This document shows positions 36,598 through 45,649 of a stretch of DNA of 64,000 nt, one piece after another. Both the position numbers and the translations under genes were made by a program. The stretch is from CAYMUR01 sp964393615. GTDB taxonomy: Bacteria > Planctomycetota > Planctomycetia > Pirellulales > Pirellulaceae. A model generated the notes under the pieces. The model was not told the origin of the DNA and did not search any database. It saw only the letters and a program-made list of their open reading frames with translations. The stretch covers positions 58,873 through 122,872 of the forward strand of contig CAYMUR010000003.1 of NCBI GenBank assembly GCA_964393615.1, in the 5' to 3' direction. Within the stretch, counting starts at the first letter, position 1; every line of letters starts with the position of its first letter.

Positions 36598-37566
36598 GTG
36601 GCCCGTCGATATGTCAGTCAGTTAAATGATGCGTCGCAGGTGAGTGAGGTTTATCGGGCTTCTGGAAAGCAGCTTCGCCCAAATCGCAACGGTAATCTGT
36701 ATTTACAGGTACGGCTATCGGATCGGACTGGATCTGTGATGGCGATGATTTGGAATGCCAACGATCGCTTGTACCGGAGTTTTCAAAATGGAGATTATGT
36801 TTATATCGAAGGAACGGCTCAAGTCTACAATGGAACGATTCAAGTCATCGCTACGCAAATTGAGCGAGTGGAACCAGTAACGATCAACGAAGAGGAATTT
36901 TTTCAGGCAGGTAGCGCGGATATTGGTCTGCTCACTGACAGATTGACGGAAATGGTACGGTCCTTAGAAAATGTGCATTTGCGCAACCTGGCGGAATGTT
37001 TTCTTGTAGACGAACTGTTCATGGAACGGTTTAGACAGGCCCCTGCCGGGATCAGAATACATCACGCCTATCGTGGTGGTTTGTTGGAACATGTTGTCAG
37101 TCTAATGGAATTGGCCCAGTTAATCGGTCCCCGTTACCCTGGGTTGGATACAGAATTGTTAACCGTTGGTGCATTGATACACGACATTGGTAAGACCGTC
37201 GAACTGTCCGATTCGATTGAACTGGAATACACGGACGAGGGCCAATTAATCGGTCATGTCACCTTGGGCATTGGTTTGCTGGAAAAAAAATGTTGCGAGA
37301 CGGAGCAGTTAGTTGGCGAGGCGCTGCCGCATGATCTTGTGTTGCAGTTGAAGCATATGATTATTAGCCATCATGGTGAGTATGAGTTTGGTAGTCCTAA
37401 GTTGCCAATGACGCCCGAAGCGATTGCCTTGCATTATCTCGACAGTCTTGACTCACAGGTTCAGAGTTTTGTTGAACTCATCGAAGGTGATCCCAATGCT
37501 GACAGCTGCTGGACGCCCTATCAGGCCAATCTCAGACGTAAGCTGTATAAACGGCGCGGGGAATAA
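36598..37566 (+). CDS. OB-fold plus HD-domain protein, YhaM-like 3'-5' exoribonuclease
   Basis: A 322-residue cytoplasmic protein. An N-terminal OB fold (about 5-100: LYLQVRLSDRTGSVMAMIW, DYVYIEGTAQVYNGTIQVIA) precedes an HD domain with IHHAYRGGLLEHVVSLMELA, HDIGKTVEL (the His-Asp metal pair), HVTLGIGLLEKK and MIISHHGEYEFGSPKLPMTPEAIALHYLDSLD. This architecture is that of YhaM/CBF1, a 3'-5' exonuclease. GTG at 36598, with GAAAGG eight bases upstream, gives the start MARRYVSQL and is preferred to TTG at 36577. It lies 20 bases before RNase R, so two RNA-degrading enzymes probably share an operon. Confidence 0.85.
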   Translation: MARRYVSQLNDASQVSEVYRASGKQLRPNRNGNLYLQVRLSDRTGSVMAMIWNANDRLYRSFQNGDYVYIEGTAQVYNGTIQVIATQIERVEPVTINEEEFFQAGSADIGLLTDRLTEMVRSLENVHLRNLAECFLVDELFMERFRQAPAGIRIHHAYRGGLLEHVVSLMELAQLIGPRYPGLDTELLTVGALIHDIGKTVELSDSIELEYTDEGQLIGHVTLGIGLLEKKCCETEQLVGEALPHDLVLQLKHMIISHHGEYEFGSPKLPMTPEAIALHYLDSLDSQVQSFVELIEGDPNADSCWTPYQANLRRKLYKRRGE

Positions 37567-37586
37567 GAGGATATCCACTGGTTACT

Positions 37587-39947
37587 ATGGGTATTGAAAC
37601 ATTGGAATCCCGTTTGTTGCACCATGTAAGTCGTGTGGGCTACAAACCGGTTAAGCCTCGGGTGATTGCCAAGCAACTCAAGCTGAATGACGACGAACGA
37701 CGCCAACTGAAGCGTCTGGTAAAACAGCTTGTCAAGAAAGGGCGCCTGGCCTACGGATCGAACCATTTAGTACAGCCATTACAAGGTGGTTCGCAGACAC
37801 ACATCAGGGGCATGTTTCGCCGGACGACACGCGGCTTTGGTTTTGTGCGTCCAAGCCACGCTGCGCCAGACAGCACCGATGACATCTACATTCCGGAAAA
37901 TAAATTACGTGATGCAGCCGATGGTGATACGGTATTGGTTCGGATTCGTAAGTCACGTGGACCCCATGGAAAGCTACGTGGTGAAATTGATGAAGTAATC
38001 CAGCGCAAAACATACCAGTTTGTGGGCACTTATCAAATTGTGTCCGGCTGTGGGTTGGTTGAGGTGGACGGTGGTGGTTTTAACGAACCTGTGTCGACAG
38101 CTGATGCGGGTGCCAAGAATGCGCAGTCAGGGGACAAAGTTGTCATCGAAATGGTGCGGTTTCCTACACGTGTTCATGCTGGTGAGTGTGTCATCACCGA
38201 AGTTCTGGGAAGCCGTGGCGCTCCTGGTGTCGATACGCTTTCTGTGATACGCGCGTTTAATCTGCCGGATGAGTTTCCAGAACCCGTTCTTGAGTCGGTT
38301 CGGCAGCAAGCCGCAGCGTTTGACGAGTCGATCAGTGAAGATCGTGTGGACTTGACCGATCTAACAGTGATCACGATCGATCCTGCAGACGCCCGAGATT
38401 TTGATGATGCCATCTCACTGGAACGAATCGAACGACAACATTGGCGTTTAGGTGTGCATATTGCCGACGTGTCGCATTTTGTGCGACCTCGGACACTTCT
38501 GGATAAGGAGGCGAGAGATCGCGCCACCAGTGTCTATTTGCCTGATCGTGTCGTTCCTATGCTTCCCGAAATTATTTCAAACAATCTCGCTAGCCTACAG
38601 CCCGATCGTGTGAGATATACGAAGACCGTGTTTATTGAGTTTACGCCAGAAGGTGCTCGTATTGGGACCGAGCCTTGTGCTGCTGCCATCCGCAGTTGCC
38701 GGCGATTTACGTACGAAGAGGTCGATAACTACTTGGCTGATCGCTCAAAATGGAAGCGAAAACTTACGCCTCAGGTATTTACATTGCTTGCGAATATGCG
38801 TGAGCTGGCTATGCTTCTGCGAGCACGTCGCTTTCAGCGTGGAGCACTAGAGTTGTCGATGCCGGAAACCAAAATCGATCTGGATCAGAACGGCCATGTT
38901 TGTGGTGCTCATTTGGTAGCCCACACTGAATCCCATCAGATCATTGAAGAATTTATGTTGGCTGCTAACGAAGCAGTTGCCGAAATGCTCCATCAGCACA
39001 AGCTGCTTTTTCTGCGACGTATCCATGAAGCTCCAACGCCGCGCAAACTGAAGGCATTGGCCCAGTTTATTCGTGAACTTGGGATGGAAACCAAAAGTCT
39101 GGCCGGTCGGTTTGAAATGCAGCGAGTGCTTGACCAGGTTCGTGGTTTACCACACGAACAAGCCGTGAACTACGCGATCTTGCGAAGTATGCAAAAAGCT
39201 GTTTATAGCCCTCGGGAGGAAGGTCACTATGCTTTGGCTAGTGAAAACTATTGTCATTTTACCTCTCCCATCCGTCGTTATCCGGATCTGACGGTGCACC
39301 GCCTGATTGATTCGATTCTCCGTAGTCGCCGGCCGGCACAGGATATGGGTCGACTGGTGAGCGAAGGCGAGCATTGCTCCCAACGGGAACACCGGGCTGC
39401 GGAAGCGGAACGAGAGCTGACGAAGCTGAAACTGTTGAATTATCTCAGCAACCGGATCGGTGAAAGCATGGATGCTGTGATTACCGGTGTTGAGGAATTT
39501 GGGCTGTTTGCACAGGGGATTGAGTTACCGGCGGAAGGTCTTATCCATGTGAACTCACTACTTGATGATCGCTACCGGTTTGATCGTGCCAGTCATAGTT
39601 TGATAGGAAATCGTCGCGGCAATAATTTTCGATTGGGGGATGTGATCCGGGTGGAAATTGCACGTGTTGATCTGGACACACGTCAACTTGATCTCACGTT
39701 GTCCGACCGGCAACAGAAACGATCGAGCAAGAGAGAGCAAAAAGGCCACAAGAAAAAGCGTTCGGGTCGAAAAAAAACTGCGCCGGCTACAACCAGTCAG
39801 CCAGTTGCGCAAGGCGACAAGGATGATGCTGTTAAAACCAAGAAAATCCCTTTTAAAAAAGTCAAGAAAAAGAAGTCTGTAGGGAAGAAAGCCAACAAAC
39901 GACAGAAAACCAAGCAGTCGAGGTCACGTAAAAAACGCCAATCATGA
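37587..39947 (+). CDS. rnr: Ribonuclease R
   Basis: A 786-residue 3'-5' exoribonuclease of the RNase II/RNB family that degrades structured RNA. Order: N-terminal helix-turn-helix (about 1-60), cold-shock domains (HIRGMFRRTTRGFGFVRP, DIYIPENKLRDAADGDTV), the RNB catalytic domain with DPADARDFDDA near 265 and HIADVSHFVRP, YALASENYCHFTSPIRRYPDL, and an S1 domain (MDAVITGVEEFGLFAQGIE). The C terminus is about 75 residues of Lys/Arg-rich low complexity (KKRSGRKKTAP and on), as in RNase R rather than RNase II. It follows the YhaM-like gene closely. Confidence 0.95.
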   Translation: MGIETLESRLLHHVSRVGYKPVKPRVIAKQLKLNDDERRQLKRLVKQLVKKGRLAYGSNHLVQPLQGGSQTHIRGMFRRTTRGFGFVRPSHAAPDSTDDIYIPENKLRDAADGDTVLVRIRKSRGPHGKLRGEIDEVIQRKTYQFVGTYQIVSGCGLVEVDGGGFNEPVSTADAGAKNAQSGDKVVIEMVRFPTRVHAGECVITEVLGSRGAPGVDTLSVIRAFNLPDEFPEPVLESVRQQAAAFDESISEDRVDLTDLTVITIDPADARDFDDAISLERIERQHWRLGVHIADVSHFVRPRTLLDKEARDRATSVYLPDRVVPMLPEIISNNLASLQPDRVRYTKTVFIEFTPEGARIGTEPCAAAIRSCRRFTYEEVDNYLADRSKWKRKLTPQVFTLLANMRELAMLLRARRFQRGALELSMPETKIDLDQNGHVCGAHLVAHTESHQIIEEFMLAANEAVAEMLHQHKLLFLRRIHEAPTPRKLKALAQFIRELGMETKSLAGRFEMQRVLDQVRGLPHEQAVNYAILRSMQKAVYSPREEGHYALASENYCHFTSPIRRYPDLTVHRLIDSILRSRRPAQDMGRLVSEGEHCSQREHRAAEAERELTKLKLLNYLSNRIGESMDAVITGVEEFGLFAQGIELPAEGLIHVNSLLDDRYRFDRASHSLIGNRRGNNFRLGDVIRVEIARVDLDTRQLDLTLSDRQQKRSSKREQKGHKKKRSGRKKTAPATTSQPVAQGDKDDAVKTKKIPFKKVKKKKSVGKKANKRQKTKQSRSRKKRQS

Positions 39948-40074
39948 ACATATGTCGAGGCGTCTACTGGTATCCCCTGGAAAGGAATGCTCTATGCGAT
40001 AGAATCGCTAGATAGGAGGGGGCAGATAGTTTTCAATCGGCAGTGGTTACACACAGTATGCAGAGGAATGATGA

Positions 40075-40100
40075 AATTGTGTGAAACAATTGTGTGAAAC
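40075..40100. repeat. 13-bp exact tandem repeat upstream of gcvT
   Basis: aattgtgtgaaac occurs twice in direct succession about 125 bases before the gcvT start and some 70 bases upstream of the putative promoter. It could be an operator or simply a slippage duplication. Confidence 0.85.
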
Positions 40101-40145
40101 AGATGTCTACCATCTCCTGCGTTCCGTTGGCAAATCTTGAATGAT

Positions 40146-40173
40146 TTGGTGGTAATACGGAAATCGTTATACT
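40146..40173 (+). promoter_or_regulatory. Putative sigma-70 promoter of the gcv operon
   Basis: TTGGTG, 16 bases, TATACT. The -10 fits well, the -35 keeps only TTG. It would start transcription about 45 bases before gcvT. No glycine-riboswitch core was found between it and the gene. Confidence 0.4.
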
Positions 40174-40223
40174 GGTTGTCAAGTTAGGTCAAAACGGTAG
40201 TAGAAGAGCGGAGGGTTTCGCTT

Positions 40224-41357
40224 TTGACAAGTACACTGTCTCAAACATCACTTCATACTTGGCACGCTGAGCATGGTGCCCGTTTGGTGGATTTTACGGG
40301 TTGGTCCATGCCGGTGCAGTACGATTCTATAGTCTCTGAACATCAGGCGACACGCCAAGGTGTGGGGCTATTTGATGTTTCCCATATGGGGCGGTTACGA
40401 ATTGACGGGTCGGGCGCTGTTGATTTTCTAGAGCAGATGCTTACGCGCAGTACGGCTCGTATGCCGATGGGTCGTGTACGGTATTCTCTGGTGTGTAACC
40501 CACAAGGTGGTATCCTGGACGACATCCTTGTATATCGTACTGGTGATGTGCACGGCGAGTCTTTTCAGCTTGTTGTGAATGCGGGAAACCGTGATAAAAT
40601 TTGGCAATGGTTCAACACGCATTCATCAGAATTTGACGTCGAACTGAGAGACGAGACTTTGGAGACTGCAATGATTGCTGTGCAAGGGCCAGCAGCGGTT
40701 GGACTTGTCTCGCATTTAACCACTGATGTCGAACCAGAGTCAGGTGAGTCGATTAGTACACTTGCGTATTACCATTGTCGTCCAGGATTGATTTGTGGAG
40801 TCACGGCGCTGATAAGTCGGACTGGTTATACAGGCGAAGATGGTTTTGAACTCATTGTGGATACGGACGATGCGGTGGCCGTTTGGACTGAATTACTTGA
40901 CCGTGGTCATCAAGTGGGAGCGATGTCAGCCGGGCTTGGTGCGCGAGACACGCTTCGTTTAGAAGCAGCCATGCCGTTATATGGACATGAGTTGACCGAA
41001 GAAACGAATCCGTTTCAGGCTGGCCTGTCATTTGCGGTGGATCTTGACGAGCGGGATTTTATCGGTCAGGAAGCGTTACGGGAACTACAGCAAGACCGCC
41101 AACAGCTACGTCGTGTCGGGCTTCTGCTGGCTACAAGACGTGTCCCTCGCGAAGGGTACCTTGTGACGACCCCTGCGGGGGATGAAGTTGGTTGGATTAC
41201 GAGTGGAACTCATTCACCGACACTTGGGCAACCGATTGCCATGGCTTATCTTGACCCGGCATGTGCGGTGGTTGCCACGGAGTTGCAAGTTGACATTCGT
41301 GGAGAACGTGTACCTGCGCATGTGGTCGAGCTTCCTTTTTACCAGCGAAAACGATAG
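40224..41357 (+). CDS. gcvT: Aminomethyltransferase (glycine cleavage T protein)
   Basis: A 377-residue tetrahydrofolate-dependent enzyme that takes the aminomethyl group from lipoyl-GcvH, releasing ammonia and forming methylene-THF. Visible hallmarks: HGARLVDFTGWSMPVQY, GLFDVSHMGRLRI, IAVQGPAA, RTGYTGEDGFELIV, ARDTLRLEAAMPLYGHEL and the C-terminal barrel with EVGWITSGTHSPTLGQPIAMAYL. The start is TTG with GGAGGG eight bases upstream. First gene of the gcvT-gcvH-gcvPA-gcvPB-lipM run. Confidence 0.96.
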   Translation: MTSTLSQTSLHTWHAEHGARLVDFTGWSMPVQYDSIVSEHQATRQGVGLFDVSHMGRLRIDGSGAVDFLEQMLTRSTARMPMGRVRYSLVCNPQGGILDDILVYRTGDVHGESFQLVVNAGNRDKIWQWFNTHSSEFDVELRDETLETAMIAVQGPAAVGLVSHLTTDVEPESGESISTLAYYHCRPGLICGVTALISRTGYTGEDGFELIVDTDDAVAVWTELLDRGHQVGAMSAGLGARDTLRLEAAMPLYGHELTEETNPFQAGLSFAVDLDERDFIGQEALRELQQDRQQLRRVGLLLATRRVPREGYLVTTPAGDEVGWITSGTHSPTLGQPIAMAYLDPACAVVATELQVDIRGERVPAHVVELPFYQRKR

Positions 41358-41373
41358 TAGCAGAGAGGAAATC

Positions 41374-41769
41374 ATGGATCCAACAGAACTGCTTTACAGC
41401 GAAACACATGAATGGGTACATTTGACACAAGAAAATGCAGATTCCATTGCCACCGTTGGTATCTCTGCATTTGCTGTCGAAGCACTTACTGACTTGGTTT
41501 ACATCCAATTGCCCGAAGTAGGGCAGTCCGTGGCGACCGGGACATCGTTCGGTGAAGTCGAATCGGTGAAAGCGGTAAGTGATTTGTACAGTCCCTTAGA
41601 AGGTGAAGTCGTGGCCGTTAACTCTGATTTACCTGACGACCTGGAAGCGCTTAGTCAGGATCCCTACGGCCGAGGCTGGATTGTGAAAATTAAAGTTACC
41701 AACGCCAATGATTTGGGCGGGCTGCTGGACTACAATGCGTATCAAAAACAATGCGCCGAAGAAGCGTGA
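41374..41769 (+). CDS. gcvH: Glycine cleavage system H protein
   Basis: A 131-residue lipoyl carrier that shuttles the aminomethyl intermediate between P, T and L proteins. The start MDPTELLYSETHEWVHL and ATVGISAFAVEALTDLVYIQLPEVG are typical. The lipoylated Lys is at about residue 66 in GEVESVKAVSDLYSP. The C-terminal YNAYQKQCAEEA ends at the usual length. AGAGGA six bases before the ATG fixes the start, although the frame is open further upstream. Sixteen bases separate it from gcvT. Confidence 0.96.
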   Translation: MDPTELLYSETHEWVHLTQENADSIATVGISAFAVEALTDLVYIQLPEVGQSVATGTSFGEVESVKAVSDLYSPLEGEVVAVNSDLPDDLEALSQDPYGRGWIVKIKVTNANDLGGLLDYNAYQKQCAEEA

Positions 41770-42025
41770 GTGAATGTTTTGCTGGACGATCCCAGGGGTA
41801 TGTTTGAGCGAGTATGCGGTAGGCGGCATACTATCGAACAGATATGCAGACGTAGCTGTAAAGTAGATTCGAATTTTTGATATTCGGCTTTATGGAAAAC
41901 GGCAGATTCACGTCTCCAGTGTATGTTCGGATTCTGTAGTCTCATTTGTGATTCAAGTCACCATTCATTACTGTTGATACCATTACGATATCATAACCTG
42001 TATACGAAAAACGCACGGCCACGAT

Positions 42026-43396
42026 ATGCCATACACATTCAACACTGAGGAAGATCGACAAATGATGCTTGATGCGATTGGCATCGAGTCGATGGAGTCT
42101 CTTTTTGCAGCCATACCGTCGGATATTCGGCTGACACGGGATCTAAAAATGCCGCCCGCCATGGGCGAATTAGAATTGACGCAGCACATGTCCGCGCTGG
42201 CGGCAAAAAACGCACCCGCGGGAGAAAAGATAAGTTTTCTGGGTGCAGGCAGCTACGATCATTTCGTACCGGCCGCAGTGGATGCGATTGCTTCTCGGGG
42301 TGAGTTTTACACTTCTTATACACCCTATCAAGCTGAAGTGAGCCAGGGAAATTTACAGGTAATGTTCGAATACCAGACACTCATCTGCGCACTGACGGGG
42401 ATGGATGTCTCTAATGCCAGTTTATATGACGGTGGAAGTGCCGTGGCAGAAGCCGTTTTGATGTGCATGTCGTCGACTGGGCGGCATGGAAATGTTGTGA
42501 CGGTGGATACGGTTCATCCTGAATATCGACAAACAGTGGCGACTTATTTGGAGAATTTGAATGCACGTCTGATCACGACGCGTACCTCGAAAGGTGTCGT
42601 TTCACCGGCTCAAATTGAGGCCCAGGTAAATCAAGATACGTCCTGCGTTTTAATACAATATCCCAATTTCTTTGGTTGCATTGAGGATATTCAGGCGATT
42701 GCCAAGATGACACATCAGGCAGGAGCTCTGCTGGTGATCTCTTTTGACCCCCTCAGCACAGGTATTCTTAAACGTCCGGGTGATTTAGGGGCGGATGTTG
42801 TTGTTGCCGAAGGTCAGTCTCTGGGAACAACGATGCAATTTGGTGGACCGTATCTTGGTATCCTGGCCTGTCGAGAACAGTTTGTGCGGCGCATGCCGGG
42901 GCGAGTTGCTGGCCAAACGACTGACCGGCTCGGACGGCGCTGCTGGGTACTGACGCTGCAAACGCGTGAGCAACATATTCGTCGGGAAAAAGCGACCAGT
43001 AACATTTGTACGAATCAAGGTCTGTTTGCCTTGCGCGCGACTATCTATTTGTCGTTGATGGGTCGACGTGGTTTAAATGATGTGGCACAACTGTGTTTCC
43101 AAAAGTCACACTATGCTGCAGACAAAATTCTAGGGGATGCAAGGTTTGAACAACATTGTCAGCAGCCATTTTTTAAAGAATTTGTGGTTCGAGATCGACA
43201 GGGACAGGTTGAAAAGTTGATTGATCAGTCCTGTCAGCATGGTTTTCTGGCGGGCGTCCCGTTGGGGCAGTGGTATCCTGAGTTGGAAGATAGTTTTCTG
43301 GTCACCGTGACGGAAAAACGCACGAAAATGGAAATCGATGCATTGGCGGAAAATTTGGCCGGTGCTAACACGAAGGCAGAAACAGTTCATGCGTAA
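42026..43396 (+). CDS. gcvPA: Glycine dehydrogenase (decarboxylating) subunit 1
   Basis: A 456-residue N-terminal half of the split P protein, which with GcvPB forms the PLP enzyme that decarboxylates glycine. Recognisable segments: MPYTFNTEEDRQMMLDAIG, FLGAGSYDHFVPAAVDAI, FYTSYTPYQAEVSQGNLQ, NASLYDGGSAVAEAVLM, QFGGPYLGILACR and RMPGRVAGQT. A 256-base gap separates it from gcvH, longer than other gaps in the cluster and so possibly holding its own promoter. Its stop overlaps the start of gcvPB by eight bases. Confidence 0.96.
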   Translation: MPYTFNTEEDRQMMLDAIGIESMESLFAAIPSDIRLTRDLKMPPAMGELELTQHMSALAAKNAPAGEKISFLGAGSYDHFVPAAVDAIASRGEFYTSYTPYQAEVSQGNLQVMFEYQTLICALTGMDVSNASLYDGGSAVAEAVLMCMSSTGRHGNVVTVDTVHPEYRQTVATYLENLNARLITTRTSKGVVSPAQIEAQVNQDTSCVLIQYPNFFGCIEDIQAIAKMTHQAGALLVISFDPLSTGILKRPGDLGADVVVAEGQSLGTTMQFGGPYLGILACREQFVRRMPGRVAGQTTDRLGRRCWVLTLQTREQHIRREKATSNICTNQGLFALRATIYLSLMGRRGLNDVAQLCFQKSHYAADKILGDARFEQHCQQPFFKEFVVRDRQGQVEKLIDQSCQHGFLAGVPLGQWYPELEDSFLVTVTEKRTKMEIDALAENLAGANTKAETVHA

Positions 43397-44855
43397 CGAA
43401 CAAGCGACTCAGCTGATATTCGAGCTGTCCAGATCTGGACGCGGTAGTACACAGCTTCCTGAGTGTGACGTGCCAGTTCGCAATGTGGAGGACTACTTAC
43501 CGTGCGATTATCTGGTAACTGAACCACCTCCGTTGCCAGAATTGCCAGAACCTGATGTCATTCGACATTTCACCAATTTATCCACCCTGAACATGTCGGT
43601 CGACACGCATTTTTATCCACTCGGGTCGTGTACCATGAAGTACAACTCGAAACGAAATGAACGTATTGCTGCATTGCCGGGGTTTGCCGATTTGCATCCT
43701 TATCAGCCTTTGTCGACGATTCAAGGGATGCTGCAGTTGTTGTTTGAACTCCAGGAAATGCTTGCAGAAATTTCAGGTCTGTCTGCTGTGTCACTGCAAC
43801 CTGCAGCAGGTGCACATGGTGAATTAACTGCGCTGTTGGTAGCCGCTGCCTATTTTCGTGATATCGGGGTAGAAAAATCCAAGGTACTGACACCTGACAG
43901 TGCACATGGAACCAATCCTGCCAGTGCCAGTATGGCCGGCTTTGACACCGTAACGGTTAAAAGTATGTCTAACGGATTGGTGGATTTGGACGATTTACGC
44001 TCAAAACTTGACGAGCAGGTCGCGGTCTTGATGATTACTAATCCCAATACCTTGGGATTGTTTGAGCCTCAGATTGTTACCATTACGGAGGAGGTTCACC
44101 GGATTGGTGGTTTGGTTTACCTGGATGGAGCCAATATGAATGCCATTTTGGGAATCACCCGGCCAGGCGATTTTGGGGCTGACATGATGCATTTTAACCC
44201 CCACAAAACTTTTAGTGGGCCGCATGGGGGTGGTGGACCTGGTGCAGGGCCAATCTGTGTTACCGACCAACTTTCTGCTTACCTTCCGGCACCGGTCGTG
44301 GTGCGCAAGGGTGAATGCTACGAACTTGATTATGATCGTTCTCAAGCGATTGGGCAGGTCCGCAGCTTTTTTGGAAATGTAGGTGTTTTGGTTCGAGCTT
44401 ATGCTTATCTGCGCACACATGGTCCGGATGGATTGCGTAGTGTTTCAGAAAATGCGGTGCTCAATGCCAATTATTTGTTGTCACGAATACGACACTTTCT
44501 GCCGGTGCCTCAGGGGGACCGTTGCATGCACGAGTTTGTTGCGTCTGCTTCAACATTAAAAACAGATCATGGCATTACAGCCATGGACATCGCCAAGCGA
44601 TTGCTTGACTTTGGATTCCATGCACCGACCGTTTATTTTCCGCTAACGGTTGGCGAATCGATCATGATTGAGCCTACTGAAACAGAAAGCAAAGAAACAC
44701 TGGACCGATTTGCCGAATCGCTGTTCCGAATTACTGAGGAATCCGCAGATGTGCTGCACGACGCACCACACTCGACGCCTGTCAGTCGGCCGGATGAAGT
44801 TCAAGCAGCGCGTAAGCCAATTTTTAAATGGATGGCTGGTAAGTCAGCTTCATAG
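43389..44855 (+). CDS. gcvPB: Glycine dehydrogenase (decarboxylating) subunit 2
   Basis: A 488-residue C-terminal half of the split P protein that carries the PLP cofactor. The Schiff-base Lys is in NPHKTFSGPHGGGGPGAG (about residue 273). Other hallmarks: FYPLGSCTMKYNSKRNE, GFADLHPYQP, LQPAAGAHGELTALL, DSAHGTNPASASMAGF and LDGANMNAILG. ATG at 43389 overlaps the gcvPA stop, so the two subunits are translated in coupled fashion in equal amounts. An in-frame upstream extension exists but lies inside gcvPA. Confidence 0.96.
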   Translation: MRNEQATQLIFELSRSGRGSTQLPECDVPVRNVEDYLPCDYLVTEPPPLPELPEPDVIRHFTNLSTLNMSVDTHFYPLGSCTMKYNSKRNERIAALPGFADLHPYQPLSTIQGMLQLLFELQEMLAEISGLSAVSLQPAAGAHGELTALLVAAAYFRDIGVEKSKVLTPDSAHGTNPASASMAGFDTVTVKSMSNGLVDLDDLRSKLDEQVAVLMITNPNTLGLFEPQIVTITEEVHRIGGLVYLDGANMNAILGITRPGDFGADMMHFNPHKTFSGPHGGGGPGAGPICVTDQLSAYLPAPVVVRKGECYELDYDRSQAIGQVRSFFGNVGVLVRAYAYLRTHGPDGLRSVSENAVLNANYLLSRIRHFLPVPQGDRCMHEFVASASTLKTDHGITAMDIAKRLLDFGFHAPTVYFPLTVGESIMIEPTETESKETLDRFAESLFRITEESADVLHDAPHSTPVSRPDEVQAARKPIFKWMAGKSAS

Positions 44856-44876
44856 GAGAGGAGGGGGACAGTTGGA

Positions 44877-44921
44877 ATGGTTATCCACTGTGCTCTGAAT
44901 CCACACGTATGGCTCGATTGA
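44877..44921 (+). CDS. Possible short upstream ORF overlapping the octanoyltransferase start
   Basis: ATG GTT ATC with a strong GGAGGGGG ribosome-binding site encodes MVIHCALNPHVWLD and stops at 44921, 13 bases inside the next gene in another frame. The next gene has no good ribosome-binding site of its own, so this short frame could load ribosomes for coupled re-initiation. It could also be chance. Confidence 0.3.
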   Translation: MVIHCALNPHVWLD

Positions 44922-45649
44922 TCGTTGACTCCGTCGATAGCGGTATCTGGAACATGTCGGTAGACGAAGCGCTCTTAGCTTCGGCAGCAAGCGATTCTTT
45001 TCCAACCACTTTGCGGTTTTACCAATGGGACAAGGCGACATTATCGCTGGGATACTTTCAGCAACTGGGAGACCGGGCGCAGCATCCCGCCAGCGGACCA
45101 TGTGGTTTGGTACGCCGTACTACGGGTGGCGGCGCAATACTTCATCATCATGAATTGACCTATAGCTTGACGACTTCTGTGAAGAATCGGTTAAGCCGTA
45201 CCGCAGAGGATTTTTACTTTCTGGTGCATGAAGCATTGCTAGCCACTTTGGCTAAACGGAACATACACTGTCAACTCCACGAACCTGGCGGTTTGCCGTC
45301 TGTTTCAAGCCAGCCTTTTCTTTGTTTTGAAAGACGATCTCCAGGGGACATCCTCCTGGGGCAGACAAAAATTGCTGGCAGTGCACAGCGACGTCACAAA
45401 GGATGTTTGTTGCAGCACGGAAGTCTACTATTGGCGACCAGTACATATGCTCCGGAGTTGACTGGACTGGAAACGCTTGCAGGAGCCCGGATGATGCCCA
45501 ATGACCTAGTTGCTGACTGGACTTTTGAGATCGAAAAAAGCCTGGGAACCAAGTTCGAATCCGGACAGTTGACCAACGAAGAAATCGGTGGGGCAAAGTC
45601 TTTCGTCCGAGCCAAGTTCGGTCTGGAGAAATGGACGGCGCGGCGATAA
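44909..45649 (+). CDS. Lipoate/octanoate transferase (LipM-like, BPL/LPL fold)
   Basis: A 246-residue member of the biotin/lipoyl ligase family. The start ARLIVDSVDSGIWNMSVDEALL, the motif LVRRTTGGGAILHHHELTYSL and GQTKIAGSAQRRHKG with the acyl-binding Lys are clear. A Cys in PFLCFERRSPGD precedes the Lys motif where LipM octanoyltransferases carry their catalytic Cys, so transfer of octanoyl from ACP to GcvH is more likely than ATP-dependent lipoate ligation. Placement right after the gcv genes supports GcvH as target. The start ATG has no good ribosome-binding site; a short ORF with one overlaps it. Confidence 0.83.
   Translation: MARLIVDSVDSGIWNMSVDEALLASAASDSFPTTLRFYQWDKATLSLGYFQQLGDRAQHPASGPCGLVRRTTGGGAILHHHELTYSLTTSVKNRLSRTAEDFYFLVHEALLATLAKRNIHCQLHEPGGLPSVSSQPFLCFERRSPGDILLGQTKIAGSAQRRHKGCLLQHGSLLLATSTYAPELTGLETLAGARMMPNDLVADWTFEIEKSLGTKFESGQLTNEEIGGAKSFVRAKFGLEKWTARR

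Noticed and set aside
39948..40223. Glycine riboswitch upstream of gcvT
   Set aside because: I looked for the conserved glycine aptamer core and its paired tandem arrangement and saw neither; only a 13-bp tandem repeat and a weak promoter are present.
44880..44888. DnaA box / replication origin
   Set aside because: A single TTATCCACT-like site between gcvPB and lipM, with no cluster of boxes, AT-rich unwinding element or dnaA gene.
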